From Fictibacillus phosphorivorans (GTDB lineage Bacteria > Bacillota > Bacilli > Bacillales > Fictibacillaceae): a DNA stretch of 64,000 nt. The translations under genes and the position numbers were made by a program. Below, one piece after another: positions 46,425 to 55,626 of this stretch (position 1 is its first letter; each line of letters starts with the position of its first letter). Below the pieces are notes generated by a model, which was not told the DNA's origin, did not search any database, and saw only the letters and a program-made list of their open reading frames with translations. The stretch spans positions 2,480,001-2,544,000 of the forward strand of contig NZ_CP015378.1 in NCBI RefSeq assembly GCF_001629705.1, given 5' to 3'.

Positions 46425-46552
46425 GTCGAAATAAGTCTACAAGTGTCGACTTGCGGATAAAAGTAAAAAATTCGTGGATAAAGTGACCAAACTTTTGGAT
46501 TGATAGTTAAAATTTGTGGATTCAAAGCAGAAATTTATGGATTGGGTGCAAA
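46425..46552 (+). repeat. 21-bp-period array, locus C (five clear units)
   Basis: GGAT cores at 46455, 46476, 46497, 46518 and 46539: all spacings exactly 21. A degenerate unit with GTCGA at 46425 and 46445 precedes them. The head is TGTCGACTTGCGGATA. Between the cores the bases vary but are A/T-rich. The gap 46328-46654 between ypiF and ypiB also contains the ypiB terminator and nothing else recognisable. Confidence 0.9.
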
Positions 46553-46613
46553 TCATTCAATAAAGAACAACCATATTGTTTATGCACACGTTAGCCCCCT
46601 AGCAACATAAGGC

Positions 46614-46647
46614 ACAAAAAAGACGACCCTATCAAAAGAGTCGCCTT
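46614..46647 (-). terminator. Terminator of ypiA-ypiB
   Basis: On the minus strand AAGGCGACTC pairs with GGGTCGTCTT (two G-T pairs) and T6 follows. It is eight bases past the ypiB stop. Confidence 0.85.
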
Positions 46648-46654
46648 CACACAA

Positions 46655-47206
46655 CTAGGATGGCTGTTTTTCTAAGTTTTTTAGTTCATTGGTCCATTTT
46701 GTAAAGCTGTCATAATCCTTTTGATCTAGTGCAGCATCGATCTTCGCCATGATATCATTCTTGCGATAGGTTTCGATCGACTTTTCTAATACCATTTCCG
46801 CCCATATGCCGTACTTTTTGTCCATCGACATATTCTGAGGTAAGTGCGGGTTTTCTTCTAATACAGAAGCGTACTCGGGCGTCAGACGTGATGCGTTAAA
46901 ATTAAGTTCAAGATAGATCTCTTCTTCTTGGTTTAAGCGGATGTCATGAAATGATTTTTCGGCATCAGTCGTTAGAACATTTTGTTTGTAAAAACGGAAT
47001 GGAACTCCGTCTGTGCATTGAGTTGACATGATTATGGCCTTTGGACAATATTCAGCTTTCTCTACAAAATGTACCTTCTCCATCAGTTGGTCATCACTAA
47101 CTAAATAGTTTAATAACCAAACACATTCGCGCTTCTTTAACTGATAATGATTAAGGAACCATTTGATAAAATCCTTTTTTTCAAGGACCGAAACGGTGCT
47201 GCTCAT
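46655..47206 (-). CDS. ypiB: YpiB, UPF0302 family protein
   Basis: 183 residues. N-terminal UPF0302 region ([39 protein letters not shown]) and a C-terminal IDEAL-like helix region ([25 protein letters not shown]). Function not firmly known; in Bacillus it affects stability or membrane attachment of partners such as the bc complex. ATG 47206 has GGGGGG 6 bases upstream. Confidence 0.88.
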   Translation of the reverse strand: MSSTVSVLEKKDFIKWFLNHYQLKKRECVWLLNYLVSDDQLMEKVHFVEKAEYCPKAIIMSTQCTDGVPFRFYKQNVLTTDAEKSFHDIRLNQEEEIYLELNFNASRLTPEYASVLEENPHLPQNMSMDKKYGIWAEMVLEKSIETYRKNDIMAKIDAALDQKDYDSFTKWTNELKNLEKQPS

Positions 47207-47296
47207 TGCAATCCCCCCATCATTCAAAAACACGTCATCTTGATACTAAATATATTCTCTAACTGCTCGTAAAATCCTTCTTCACTTCAGAAAGTT

Positions 47297-48550
47297 TTAA
47301 AAATCTTCCAGTCGGTTTAAAACATCCTCAATATCATCTCGTTCAGGGTTTTCTGATAAAAGATTCTGCAGAATGATCTTCGCTTTCTTCTGCTCACCTT
47401 CCTCGATGAGGAAATAGGCATACTCTTCTAAGAACACCGGGTCCTCAGTAAACAATAGAGATGCTTTTTCATACCATTTTGCAGCCTCACTATAATCTTC
47501 GGTTTCTTTATTTGCTGTAGCTAGATGCCAGTACATGAGCGGAATCTCTTCTTTCGTTTCTGCAAGTGACTTGTAGAGACTGAGTATATCTTCAAATCTT
47601 TCTTCACGAATGTACTGATCTCCTAAACGTAGTAGTGGTTCGATAAGAGTTGGATTGAGTTCTAGTGCTTGTTTCACCCACTGTTCACCTTGATCAGGAT
47701 TGTGCAGTTTATAAGCTAACCTTGCAGCCTGAAGATAGATGTTTTCGTTATGTTCATCTCTTTTTAATCCTTCAGTGATTACGTCATATGCCTCTGTTAA
47801 AGCTCCTTCTTCTTCATAGGATTCAGATAGCACGCTATAGAGGGTCGTATAATCAGGATCCATGTCTTTTAGTTCTTCAAGGCTTGCGATCGCTTCTTTA
47901 AACTCACCTGCTTTAAAAGCAGTTACCCCGTGACCAAATAAACTGTATAGATCTTTATGGTGATCCAGACCTTTTCTGTAGTATGGAAGTGATTCTTCAA
48001 ACTTACCGGCTCTGCTTAATGCTTCGGCATATCTTAATGTAACATCTTCGATTTCAGCTTTTTCGTCGATCGCTACTTTTAATAGTGGCAAACTTGAATC
48101 AAATTTCCCTTGTCTTAAATAAAAATCACCTAAAGCATAAGCGAGTACAGGATGCTTCTGGTCCTTTTGGTGCGCTTCTGTAAGCTTACGTTCTGCCACC
48201 TCTGTTAGTCCAAGACTTTCATACAGGTCTGCTTGAAGAATAAGTGCTCTTAAATATTCATCATCTTCTTCACTTACTTGATCTAAATACTCAATCGCTT
48301 TTTCATCCATTCCTTCATCTAAACAGCACTCTGCCATGGATACGAGTAGTTCTCCGTCTCCAGGATACTTTTCAAGCAACTCATTAAAAAGTTTCATTGC
48401 TTCTGATGTGTGGCCCCAGTTCAAGTAGATTTCTGCGATCTCAAACTTTTCTGGGTCTTGAGCTGTTTGTTTTATTTTATCTAATAGTGACATTCCTTTT
48501 TCAACATCACCATGTTCAACAAGCCTGATTGCATCTTGGATTTCGTTCAC
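47297..48550 (-). CDS. ypiA: YpiA, TPR-repeat protein
   Basis: 417 residues of tetratricopeptide-like helical pairs through the whole length (for example EIYLNWGHTSEAMKLFNELL, YPGDGELLVSMAECCLDEG, HPVLAYALGDFYLRQGKFD). TPR arrays mediate protein contacts. GTG 48550 with AAGGGAG 8 bases upstream is chosen over an in-frame start 66 bases earlier. It precedes ypiB with a 90-base gap. Confidence 0.88.
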   Translation of the reverse strand: MNEIQDAIRLVEHGDVEKGMSLLDKIKQTAQDPEKFEIAEIYLNWGHTSEAMKLFNELLEKYPGDGELLVSMAECCLDEGMDEKAIEYLDQVSEEDDEYLRALILQADLYESLGLTEVAERKLTEAHQKDQKHPVLAYALGDFYLRQGKFDSSLPLLKVAIDEKAEIEDVTLRYAEALSRAGKFEESLPYYRKGLDHHKDLYSLFGHGVTAFKAGEFKEAIASLEELKDMDPDYTTLYSVLSESYEEEGALTEAYDVITEGLKRDEHNENIYLQAARLAYKLHNPDQGEQWVKQALELNPTLIEPLLRLGDQYIREERFEDILSLYKSLAETKEEIPLMYWHLATANKETEDYSEAAKWYEKASLLFTEDPVFLEEYAYFLIEEGEQKKAKIILQNLLSENPERDDIEDVLNRLEDF

Positions 48551-48587
48551 TGATAAAACTCCCTTATCCCTTGTATTCTTGTGCCTA

Positions 48588-49460
48588 TTATACACGAGAT
48601 ACGAGAGATTCTCCAAAACGACGGGGCTTTACTACGATAATTTCTTTGCCGTACCCTTGATGTTGTTCTCTGTCATGATTAGTAAAAACGATTCTGCCTC
48701 TAACGATTACAGTTTGTAACGCATCACGCAGTCCATCAGTACGGTAGATACAATAATCCGCATCGCTTCCTGTAAAAAGACCGCCTTTTACAGGATATAG
48801 ACCGAGCATTTTTAAACTAGGTAACGAGATGGGCTCAGATTCACACAGATCATGAAAAAGTGTTGGGATCTGGCGTTTGATCGATAGCTCGTTCCATTTT
48901 TTGTGCCACGTATTTTTCAACTTTTGATCTATGCTCGATGGAAAGGTTGGAAAGATCACGGTACCATAACTGAAATTAGCTTCACTTATCCTCTCCCAGA
49001 TCACATGTGTTAACTGAGCAAAATCTTTACAGTTCAACTGGATGAACGGAATTTTCTGTTTACGGCAAAAACTCATCATCTGTGGCGTAATCTTTTCTGG
49101 AGACATGCTTAAGCCGATGCAATAGTCTATTGAACTTGATATTAAGAGATGCCTCGTTCGCTTCAACTCTGTTTCGGCTTCATGTAAATAGTTGATCTCA
49201 GCAGATGTTAACAGTGTAGTGGTACCACTTCTAACTCTCTCACTTAGATTCTGTCTTACCATTTCGATAGGCAATCTATTCAATGACATAAGAGGACTGA
49301 TATGCCCAGGAATCATCTTTACACCTTGCATAGACATCTTCATCACATTCATTCTAAGAGGGCCCTGTGAGACATAGGAGATTTTTTGAGAGTCTACTAG
49401 ATAAGAAAGAACAGTGTCTGTACCGAGCGATTGCAGCGGGCGCTCAATTATATATCGCAT
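48588..49460 (-). CDS. Amidohydrolase-like protein without visible metal site
   Basis: 290 residues. The ends resemble amidohydrolases: an early MIPGHISPLMS segment in place of PGFxDxHxH, and a late DADYCIYRTDGLRDALQTVIVRGRIVFTN, the composite-domain ending. The barrel histidines needed for metals (HxH, later H) are not seen, so it is probably non-catalytic or very diverged. ATG 49460 follows GGAGG by 6 bases. It occupies the place of tyrA-aroA in the B. subtilis supraoperon. Function unknown. Confidence 0.65.
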   Translation of the reverse strand: MRYIIERPLQSLGTDTVLSYLVDSQKISYVSQGPLRMNVMKMSMQGVKMIPGHISPLMSLNRLPIEMVRQNLSERVRSGTTTLLTSAEINYLHEAETELKRTRHLLISSSIDYCIGLSMSPEKITPQMMSFCRKQKIPFIQLNCKDFAQLTHVIWERISEANFSYGTVIFPTFPSSIDQKLKNTWHKKWNELSIKRQIPTLFHDLCESEPISLPSLKMLGLYPVKGGLFTGSDADYCIYRTDGLRDALQTVIVRGRIVFTNHDREQHQGYGKEIIVVKPRRFGESLVSRV

Positions 49461-49552
49461 AGCTCGCCTCCTTTTTTCTCTATAAGACAAGTTATGATAG
49501 AGATGAGCCTTTTATGATAGAAAAATTTAAGAGAAATTAAAAATGAGGACAA

Positions 49553-49583
49553 AAAAAGTCCTGACATGTAAGCGCTGTCAGGA
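49553..49583 (-). terminator. Terminator-like stem ahead of the 48588 gene
   Basis: TCCTGACA (49559-49566) pairs with TGTCAGGA (49576-49583), 9-base loop; T7 follows on the minus strand. With the hisC terminator it makes a tandem stop between hisC and the next gene. Confidence 0.75.
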
Positions 49584-49673
49584 AAGTATAATATGGATAG
49601 GAGTGGAGAGAAACCATATTACATTCATTATAAATAGAGCTTATTTAAAATGCAACACTTTTTTGAAAATTAT

Positions 49674-49708
49674 GAAAATAGCCCGATATTCATAAAGATT
49701 ATCGGGCT
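49674..49708 (-). terminator. Terminator of trp-hisC operon
   Basis: AGCCCGATA (49680-49688) pairs with TATCGGGCT (49700-49708), 11-base loop, T-rich run on the minus strand, 16 bases past the hisC stop. Confidence 0.88.
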
Positions 49709-49723
49709 TTTGTTGGTATTTTA

Positions 49724-50827
49724 TTAATTAACTTTCTCTACAATAGAGTCAATGTACGCCCCTAAGTGTTCGATGATCTCTTTGTTCTGTTCTTCTTCAC
49801 CGATCGTCACACGGATCATAGTAGGAAAACCTAACGCACTTCCTGAACGCACAATATATCCCTTACGCAGAAGATAATCAAACGCTTGATCAGCATCAGA
49901 TTTAACGTCTATCAAAATAAAGTTTGCTTCAGAAGGATAGTACAACAATCCCTTTTCATCACAAAATGCATAAAACGTTTCAAGACCTTTTCTGTTCTTC
50001 TCTTTGCATTCTCTAATAAACGTATCATCTTCCAATGCTCCGATCGCTGCAGCTTGAGCGATTCGGGATGTGTTGAAAGGCTCTCTAGCAGGCTCGATAG
50101 ACTGGATGATAGAAGACTTAGCGACTCCATAACCAATCCGAAGCGCAGCTAGTCCATGAGCTTTTGAGAACGTTCTTAAGATCACTAGATTCGGATACTT
50201 ATCCAAGTAATCTAGTGTGTTTGGATAATCAGCAGCTGATACATATTCATAATAAGCTTCGTCACTCACTACGACTACATCAGACGGAACTTTTTCCATA
50301 AAACTTACAAACTCTGACTCTGGGATATAGTTTCCAGTCGGGTTGTTCGGGTTGCAAAGCCAGACGATTCTCGTATCTTGATCAATTGCTTGAAGCATAG
50401 CATCTAGATCATGGTTGCCTTCGACCAGCTGAACCTCTTTCACCTCAGCTCCTTCAATAACAGCATTATGTCTGTATTGCGGGAAAGTAGGCGCTGCCAT
50501 CACGGTATTCGTTTCAGGTGAAAGATATGCACGACAAAGAATTTGTACGACTTCATCTGATCCGTTTCCAAAAATGATCTGTTCTTGCTTCACTTGAAGT
50601 TGATTCGAGAGTTTTTCTCTAAGTTCAGCTGAATAACCGTCTGGATAAACGTGAAGTTGTGATAACTCTTCATTTATTTTCTCTTTTGCAAGGTCAGAGC
50701 AACCATAAGGGTTCTCATTTGAAGCGAGTTTCACGATTTTCTCTAGACCTAGTTCACGTTTCACTTCTTCTACTGGTTTACCTGGTTTGTAAGGTTTTAA
50801 CGATAACAACTGCTGTTTCGGCTGCAT
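49724..50827 (-). CDS. hisC: Histidinol-phosphate / aromatic aminotransferase
   Basis: 367 residues, PLP fold [44 protein letters not shown], and Schiff-base lysine in [17 protein letters not shown]. In bacilli this enzyme serves histidine and also tyrosine/phenylalanine synthesis, explaining its place after trpA. Here tyrA does not follow it. RBS GGAGTGG precedes the ATG. Confidence 0.96.
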   Translation of the reverse strand: MQPKQQLLSLKPYKPGKPVEEVKRELGLEKIVKLASNENPYGCSDLAKEKINEELSQLHVYPDGYSAELREKLSNQLQVKQEQIIFGNGSDEVVQILCRAYLSPETNTVMAAPTFPQYRHNAVIEGAEVKEVQLVEGNHDLDAMLQAIDQDTRIVWLCNPNNPTGNYIPESEFVSFMEKVPSDVVVVSDEAYYEYVSAADYPNTLDYLDKYPNLVILRTFSKAHGLAALRIGYGVAKSSIIQSIEPAREPFNTSRIAQAAAIGALEDDTFIRECKEKNRKGLETFYAFCDEKGLLYYPSEANFILIDVKSDADQAFDYLLRKGYIVRSGSALGFPTMIRVTIGEEEQNKEIIEHLGAYIDSIVEKVN

Positions 50828-50841
50828 TTTCCCACTCCTTT

Positions 50842-51648
50842 TTAACGACTATAGACAGGCAGCAATGACTCAATATACGATTTGAACGTTTTGATCGCTT
50901 CCTCTCTGTTCGTTAGCAGGTCACTCTCTAGCTCCTCTATCTTTTTCACGATCGCACTGCCAACGATAAAACCATCACTGCTGCCATCAAACTGCTGGAT
51001 CTGTTCTCGTGTAGACAGTCCGAACCCTACTAAGACTGGAACGCGGCTGTTTTGTTTCGCGGCTTTTAGAAAATCGTCCAAACCTGCTCGAAACTCATTT
51101 CTGATGCCTGTTACACCTAATGACGAGATGCAATATAAAAAGCCTTCTGCCTCACTACCGAGTCTTACAAGCTTCTCTTCACGTGTTGTAGGTGAAACAA
51201 GCGAGATGAGAGCAAGGTTATGATCTGAACACATCTTTTGTAAATATCCGCTTTCTTCATACGGCAGATCAGGGACTAAAACCCCGTCAACTCCGCTATC
51301 CTCTGCTAACTTCAGGAAACGATTTTCTCCTAATTGTAACAAAAGATTATAATAAGTAAAGATAATTACCGGAATCTTCAATCCTCTTTCACGAAGCTTT
51401 GAAACGAGCTTTACCGTTTTCTCAAGATTCATGTTTTGTGCCAAACCTCGCATGCCTGCCCTCTGAATCACAGGTCCATCAGCTAAAGGGTCTGAGTATG
51501 GAACACCTAGCTCGAGAGCATGAGCTCCGCACTGTTCAAGAGCGAGTGACAGTTCGATCGTTGCTTCTTCACATGGATCACCGGCCATGATATACGGAGT
51601 GAAACGATAATCTGAAGAATCGTGAAAGGCTTCCCATCTCTTATTCAT
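50842..51648 (-). CDS. trpA: Tryptophan synthase alpha subunit
   Basis: 268 residues, TIM barrel: [37 protein letters not shown] (catalytic Glu), [14 protein letters not shown] (catalytic Asp), [23 protein letters not shown]. It cleaves indole-glycerol phosphate to indole. ATG 51648 with GGGGG 8 bases upstream overlaps the trpB stop by eight bases, giving equal output of the two subunits. Confidence 0.97.
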   Translation of the reverse strand: MNKRWEAFHDSSDYRFTPYIMAGDPCEEATIELSLALEQCGAHALELGVPYSDPLADGPVIQRAGMRGLAQNMNLEKTVKLVSKLRERGLKIPVIIFTYYNLLLQLGENRFLKLAEDSGVDGVLVPDLPYEESGYLQKMCSDHNLALISLVSPTTREEKLVRLGSEAEGFLYCISSLGVTGIRNEFRAGLDDFLKAAKQNSRVPVLVGFGLSTREQIQQFDGSSDGFIVGSAIVKKIEELESDLLTNREEAIKTFKSYIESLLPVYSR

Positions 51649-52849
51649 CTTTATTTCCCCCTTCTTCAAAATCCATCAATGTATGAACATCTTTGTCGCC
51701 TCTTCCTGATAAACAGACTACTACCTGTTGATCTTTACGCATGTTTTTTGCTAGCTTCAGACTATAAGCTACGGCGTGGGCACTCTCTAACGCACATAGA
51801 ATCCCTTCGTTCTCACATAAAAGTTTCAAAGCGTGTAACGCTTCTTCATCTGTGACTGCTTCATACGTTACTCTTTTTGTTTCATGAAGGTATGCATGTT
51901 CCGGTCCTATTCCTGGATAATCGAGTCCTGCTGAGATCGAGTATGGTTCTGTAATCTGTCCTTCGCTCGTCTGAAGAAGCTTCGTTAACGAACCGTGTAT
52001 CACACCATTCGACCCTTTAGATAACGTTGCCGCATGCTGAGCAGTCTCTACACCCATCCCTGCAGCCTCTACTCCGTACAGAGGTACATCTTTCTCAATA
52101 AAAGGGGCGAACATGCCGATCGCATTACTGCCGCCGCCTACACAAGCTACAACAGCATCTGGAAGCTTTCCTTGTTGAACCTCTTTAAACTGACTTTCTG
52201 TTTCATAACCGATCACCTGCTGAAATTGTTTGACCATCTTCGGGTATGGATATGGTCCTACAGCAGAACCGATCAGATAGAACGTATCTTCAACCGCAGC
52301 AACCCATTCTCGGATCGCCTCGTTCGTAGCATCTTTTAACGTTTGACTTCCGCTCGTGACCTCGATCACTTCAGCTCCTAACAGTTTCATGCGAAACACA
52401 TTTAAAGATTGTCTTCTTATATCTTCTTTTCCCATATAAACCTTACAAGACAGTCCATACTTCGCTGCTACAGTTGCTGCAGCTACACCATGCTGCCCTG
52501 CTCCGGTCTCTGCGATGATCTTCTTCTTTCCCATCCTCACGGCTAAAAGTGCTTGACCGATGGCATTGTTGATCTTATGTGCCCCTGTGTGGTTTAAATC
52601 TTCTCTTTTTAAATAGATGGATGCTCCACCGTTCGACTCACTCAATCGGTCTGCTTTCGTTAAGGGAGTAGGACGACCAGAATAAATGGCAAGTTCACGT
52701 TGAAAAAGCTCATTGAATTCTCGATCTTGAATCGCTTCATCAAAAGCAGCCTCAAGCTCTTCGAGTGCGAACATGATCGTTTCTGGAACGTATTTTCCGC
52801 CGAACACTCCATATCTTCCTCTAGTATCAGGTACTGTAGCTGTAGTCAT
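51641..52849 (-). CDS. trpB: Tryptophan synthase beta subunit
   Basis: 402 residues, PLP enzyme: [27 protein letters not shown], the PLP lysine in [24 protein letters not shown], and [10 protein letters not shown]. It condenses indole and serine to tryptophan. Its ATG overlaps the trpF end by four bases. Confidence 0.98.
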   Translation of the reverse strand: MTTATVPDTRGRYGVFGGKYVPETIMFALEELEAAFDEAIQDREFNELFQRELAIYSGRPTPLTKADRLSESNGGASIYLKREDLNHTGAHKINNAIGQALLAVRMGKKKIIAETGAGQHGVAAATVAAKYGLSCKVYMGKEDIRRQSLNVFRMKLLGAEVIEVTSGSQTLKDATNEAIREWVAAVEDTFYLIGSAVGPYPYPKMVKQFQQVIGYETESQFKEVQQGKLPDAVVACVGGGSNAIGMFAPFIEKDVPLYGVEAAGMGVETAQHAATLSKGSNGVIHGSLTKLLQTSEGQITEPYSISAGLDYPGIGPEHAYLHETKRVTYEAVTDEEALHALKLLCENEGILCALESAHAVAYSLKLAKNMRKDQQVVVCLSGRGDKDVHTLMDFEEGGNKDE

Positions 52850-53478
52850 GACATGATCATCCTTTCAAGCGTTTCTATTTTTTGTACATTTTTTTTGCCG
52901 TTTTCTTCGATACCACCACTTAAGTCGATTCCATGTGGATGCTGTCTCAGTAGCTCCGAAACATTTTCTGGTTTGATTCCTCCAGCAATGAAACACAAGA
53001 TTCCTAATCTCTCTGCTGTTTTCATCATGTTAGGCACTTCTTTCCAAGAAAATGGAATCCCCGTCCCTCCGAATCTTCCTTGAGATACAGAGTCTATGAT
53101 AATGGCATCTGATACTTTGCCGTATGCCGTTATATCTTCGATGATATTTTCTCCAAAAGGAAGTGCTTTATAGATTTCTTTGTTGCAGTGATTTCTTATT
53201 TCCTTGAGCTGATGAATCGATTCAGTTCCGTGACACTGGATGATATCAATGGGTACTGTGTTCATAACATCCTTGATCTTTTGTAGAGTTGCATTTTGAA
53301 ATACACCTACCAACTTTTTTGGTTTTCCGTATTTCTCGATCCAGCTGTTCACATTCTTTGGATCAACTTCTCTTCTACTTTCCGCAAAGATAAAACCGAT
53401 CAGGTCTGCTTTTGTTTCGATGAGCAGTTTGTAGTCTTCTTCGGACTGACAACCACAATATTTAATTTGAACAGTCAT
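52846..53478 (-). CDS. trpF: Phosphoribosylanthranilate isomerase
   Basis: 210 residues, TIM barrel: [15 protein letters not shown] (catalytic Cys), [30 protein letters not shown], and [11 protein letters not shown] and [12 protein letters not shown] phosphate-binding loops. Catalyses the Amadori rearrangement before TrpC. Overlaps trpC's end by 17 bases. Confidence 0.97.
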   Translation of the reverse strand: MTVQIKYCGCQSEEDYKLLIETKADLIGFIFAESRREVDPKNVNSWIEKYGKPKKLVGVFQNATLQKIKDVMNTVPIDIIQCHGTESIHQLKEIRNHCNKEIYKALPFGENIIEDITAYGKVSDAIIIDSVSQGRFGGTGIPFSWKEVPNMMKTAERLGILCFIAGGIKPENVSELLRQHPHGIDLSGGIEENGKKNVQKIETLERMIMS

Positions 53479-54238
53479 GATAGATCTCTCTGATTTTCTT
53501 TTCGATAGAGTCCGCTCGCATCAATGTTTCTCCGATCAACATGCCGTTCACATGATGATCGAACAGACTCTTAACATCTGATGCTGTTTTGATACCACTC
53601 TCACTGATTACGAGTGTTTCGTTTTTAATAGATGGAAGAAGAGAAAACGTATGCTCGATATCGGTTGTGAACGATTTAAGGTCACGGTTGTTTATCCCGA
53701 TCATAGATGGATCGCAAACGTCGTAAACTTGCTTAATCTCTTGTTCTGAATGAACTTCGACCAAGCACTCTAACCCGCATTCCGTTGCCAGTGCGTGAAG
53801 CGTTCCTAATCGATCTGCAGGTAAGCAAGCGGCAATCAGCAGGATCGCATCTGCTCCGTTCTCTACACTTTCAATGATCTGCTTTTCATCGATGATGAAA
53901 TCCTTTCTTAATAAAGGTAGCGAGACATGATTTCGAATATCTTTTAAATATTGAAGGTCTCCTTGAAAGAACTCTGTGTCCGTTAAGACGGATAAACAAG
54001 TTGCTCCTGCTTTTTCATAATCCATTGCGATCTCTATAGGATTGAAATTTTCTTTTATGACTCCTTTAGAGGGTGAAGCTTTTTTCACTTCTGCGATCAA
54101 TGCAGGTCTTTTCTGAGAGTTAGCGATTCTTTTCGCAAATGGGCGATGATCTTTATCTGTAAAATCCAGCTCCCCTTTTTTGAATGAAGGAAGTACCGCT
54201 ATTTCTCTTTCTTTTTGTTTCAATATTTTAGTTAACAT
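53462..54238 (-). CDS. trpC: Indole-3-glycerol-phosphate synthase
   Basis: 258 residues, TIM barrel: LIAEVKKASPSKGVI (catalytic Lys), LSVLTDTEFFQGDLQYL, LLRKDFIIDE, LVEVHSEQEI, IGINNRDLKSF and ISESGIKTASDV. Ring closure and decarboxylation in tryptophan synthesis. ATG 54238 has GAGG 9 bases upstream and overlaps the trpD stop by 11 bases; an ATG two codons before is too near that site. Confidence 0.97.
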   Translation of the reverse strand: MLTKILKQKEREIAVLPSFKKGELDFTDKDHRPFAKRIANSQKRPALIAEVKKASPSKGVIKENFNPIEIAMDYEKAGATCLSVLTDTEFFQGDLQYLKDIRNHVSLPLLRKDFIIDEKQIIESVENGADAILLIAACLPADRLGTLHALATECGLECLVEVHSEQEIKQVYDVCDPSMIGINNRDLKSFTTDIEHTFSLLPSIKNETLVISESGIKTASDVKSLFDHHVNGMLIGETLMRADSIEKKIREIYHDCSN

Positions 54239-55256
54239 GTGCATTCGCCTCTTCTTTCGTCATTTCTTCAAGATGATAGTACGCAGATTTTGATTGTAGA
54301 CATTGTTTGATGATTTCCACGCCGTCTCTGATACTTGAAACTCTTTTAGACGCAAAAAGTGCGGCAGCAGCGTTTAGGATAACGATGTTACGTGCTGATT
54401 CATTTCCTTTTCCTTGTAAGATGGAACGGATGAGTTCTGCACTTTCTTGTTTGTTCGAAACGGTAAGATCCTGTAGATCTCCTCGATTCAACCCCGCTTC
54501 TTCAGGTGTAAAGTTGAAGGATTTTATCGTGTTGTTCTCCACTAAAAACATCCGGGTCTCACCAGTAATCGAGCATTCATCCAGTCCATCTTTACCTGTA
54601 ACGATCAATGCTCGATTTATTCCAAGCTTCTGAATCACTTTAGCGAGCTTGTGAGCAACTTCTTCATTACTCGCTCCAATCAGTTGATATGCAGGTGCCA
54701 TCGGGTTTAACAACGGTCCGATAGAATTAAAGATCGTTCGAAATGGAAGCTCCCCTCTCAATGAGGCGACCTTTTTTAGTGCCGGATGAAAGTATGGAGC
54801 GTGCAAAAACGCGATGTCGTGCTTGTTCAATTGGTAGTTCGCTTCAAAGTGGTTGCTAGCAGCTTGTATGCCTAAAGCCTCTAACACATCAGAGCTTCCA
54901 CTTTTTGAAGTGACCGCTTTGTTACCGTGTTTGGCTACTTTTATCCCTAATGAAGCGAGTATGATGCTAACGGCTGTAGAGATGTTGAATGTCGATGCTC
55001 CATCACCGCCAGTGCCACAGGTATCCATCAGTTCACCGTGCTGGGTGGAATCTGTTGCTCTTGAGAGCTTTCTGATCGCTTTAACAAAACCAACGATCTC
55101 ATCGATCGTCTCACCTCGAAAACTCATGATGGTTAAAACAGAACTTCCTTGCGCATCTGTTACATCACCATTCGCTAATTTCTCCATGAAATAAAAAGCT
55201 TCACCTTCTGTTAATGTTTCGTGTTTCATAATTTTTTGAATGATATTTGAAATCAT
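54228..55256 (-). CDS. trpD: Anthranilate phosphoribosyltransferase
   Basis: 342 residues: DTCGTGGDGASTFNISTAVS glycine-rich PRPP site, KHGNKAVTSKSGSSDVLEALG, FRTIFNSIGPLLNP, GLDECSITGETR. Joins anthranilate and PRPP. ATG 55256 follows AGGGGTG by 5 bases. It is the first complete enzyme gene after the TRAP leader; trpE, normally between leader and trpD, is absent. Confidence 0.97.
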   Translation of the reverse strand: MISNIIQKIMKHETLTEGEAFYFMEKLANGDVTDAQGSSVLTIMSFRGETIDEIVGFVKAIRKLSRATDSTQHGELMDTCGTGGDGASTFNISTAVSIILASLGIKVAKHGNKAVTSKSGSSDVLEALGIQAASNHFEANYQLNKHDIAFLHAPYFHPALKKVASLRGELPFRTIFNSIGPLLNPMAPAYQLIGASNEEVAHKLAKVIQKLGINRALIVTGKDGLDECSITGETRMFLVENNTIKSFNFTPEEAGLNRGDLQDLTVSNKQESAELIRSILQGKGNESARNIVILNAAAALFASKRVSSIRDGVEIIKQCLQSKSAYYHLEEMTKEEANAHVN

Positions 55257-55305
55257 ATGAACACCCCTTAATCGTTTTGGTTGTTTTGGGTACAAACAAA
55301 AACGT

Positions 55306-55335
55306 TCAAGGAGGTATCGGATGGGTTATTGTCAT
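55306..55335 (-). CDS. Nine-codon ORF in the trp leader (MTITHPIPP)
   Basis: ATG at 55335 preceded by a strong GGAGGTG site; nine codons then TGA. The ribosome site can pair upstream (CTCCG 55356-55360 with CGGAG 55344-55348) or with CCTCC inside the ORF itself. No Trp codon is present, so it is not a classical attenuation peptide. It occupies the place where trpE should begin and may be a relict start, or a coupling ORF for trpD 50 bases on. Confidence 0.45.
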   Translation of the reverse strand: MTITHPIPP

Positions 55336-55343
55336 ATCTGCAC

Positions 55344-55360
55344 CTCCGCTTTATACGGAG
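55344..55360 (-). promoter_or_regulatory. Shine-Dalgarno-sequestering hairpin
   Basis: CTCCG TATAAAG CGGAG on the minus strand; the 3' arm is the ribosome site of the nine-codon ORF. In B. subtilis TRAP binding exposes an analogous structure that blocks trpE translation. A parallel role here is inference. Confidence 0.55.
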
Positions 55361-55424
55361 AATGAGGAGGATATAAGAGGTCGATCTATAAGGGAACATG
55401 TACATACTTCTTTAAGAAGCATAT

Positions 55425-55455
55425 AAAAAAGCCATGCAGAAATAACCCGCATGGC
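55425..55455 (-). terminator. trp operon attenuator (terminator)
   Basis: Stem GCCATGC (55455-55449) with GCATGGC (55437-55431) on the minus strand and T6 immediately after. It lies just downstream of the TRAP site; the overlapping antiterminator is formed by ATGG/CCAT around the palindrome TATGTACATA (about 55451-55470). Same layout as the B. subtilis trp leader. Confidence 0.85.
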
Positions 55456-55472
55456 ATATGTACATATCCATT

Positions 55473-55534
55473 CTCGGCTCTGCTCCACTCAAACTCTCTC
55501 AACTTGTCTCAACTAGGCTCTAAACTCTAAACTA
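55473..55534 (-). promoter_or_regulatory. TRAP (MtrB) binding site: about 11 NAG triplets
   Basis: On the minus strand, UAG, UAG, GAG, UAG, GAG, AAG, GAG, GAG, GAG, GAG, GAG, GAG occur nearly all at 5-base steps (2-base spacers), for example TTGAG-AC-AAG-TT-GAG and GAG-CA-GAG-CC-GAG. This matches the RNA ring-binding site of tryptophan-activated TRAP, whose gene mtrB is at 62209. When bound, the antiterminator cannot form and transcription stops at the attenuator. Confidence 0.88.
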
Positions 55535-55570
55535 TTGTGCACCATTTCATGTGCTCTAAACTTATCAGTT

Positions 55571-55599
55571 ACATTAAACTATTGATGTAATTCTGTCAA
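55571..55599 (-). promoter_or_regulatory. SigA promoter of the trp operon
   Basis: TTGACA (55599-55594) and TAATGT (55576-55571) on the minus strand with a 17-base spacer, 28 bases past the cheR stop. Transcription would start near 55564, giving a leader of about 300 bases to trpD. Confidence 0.85.
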
Positions 55600-55626
55600 C
55601 TGATTTCAATGGATCAATTTTTATTA

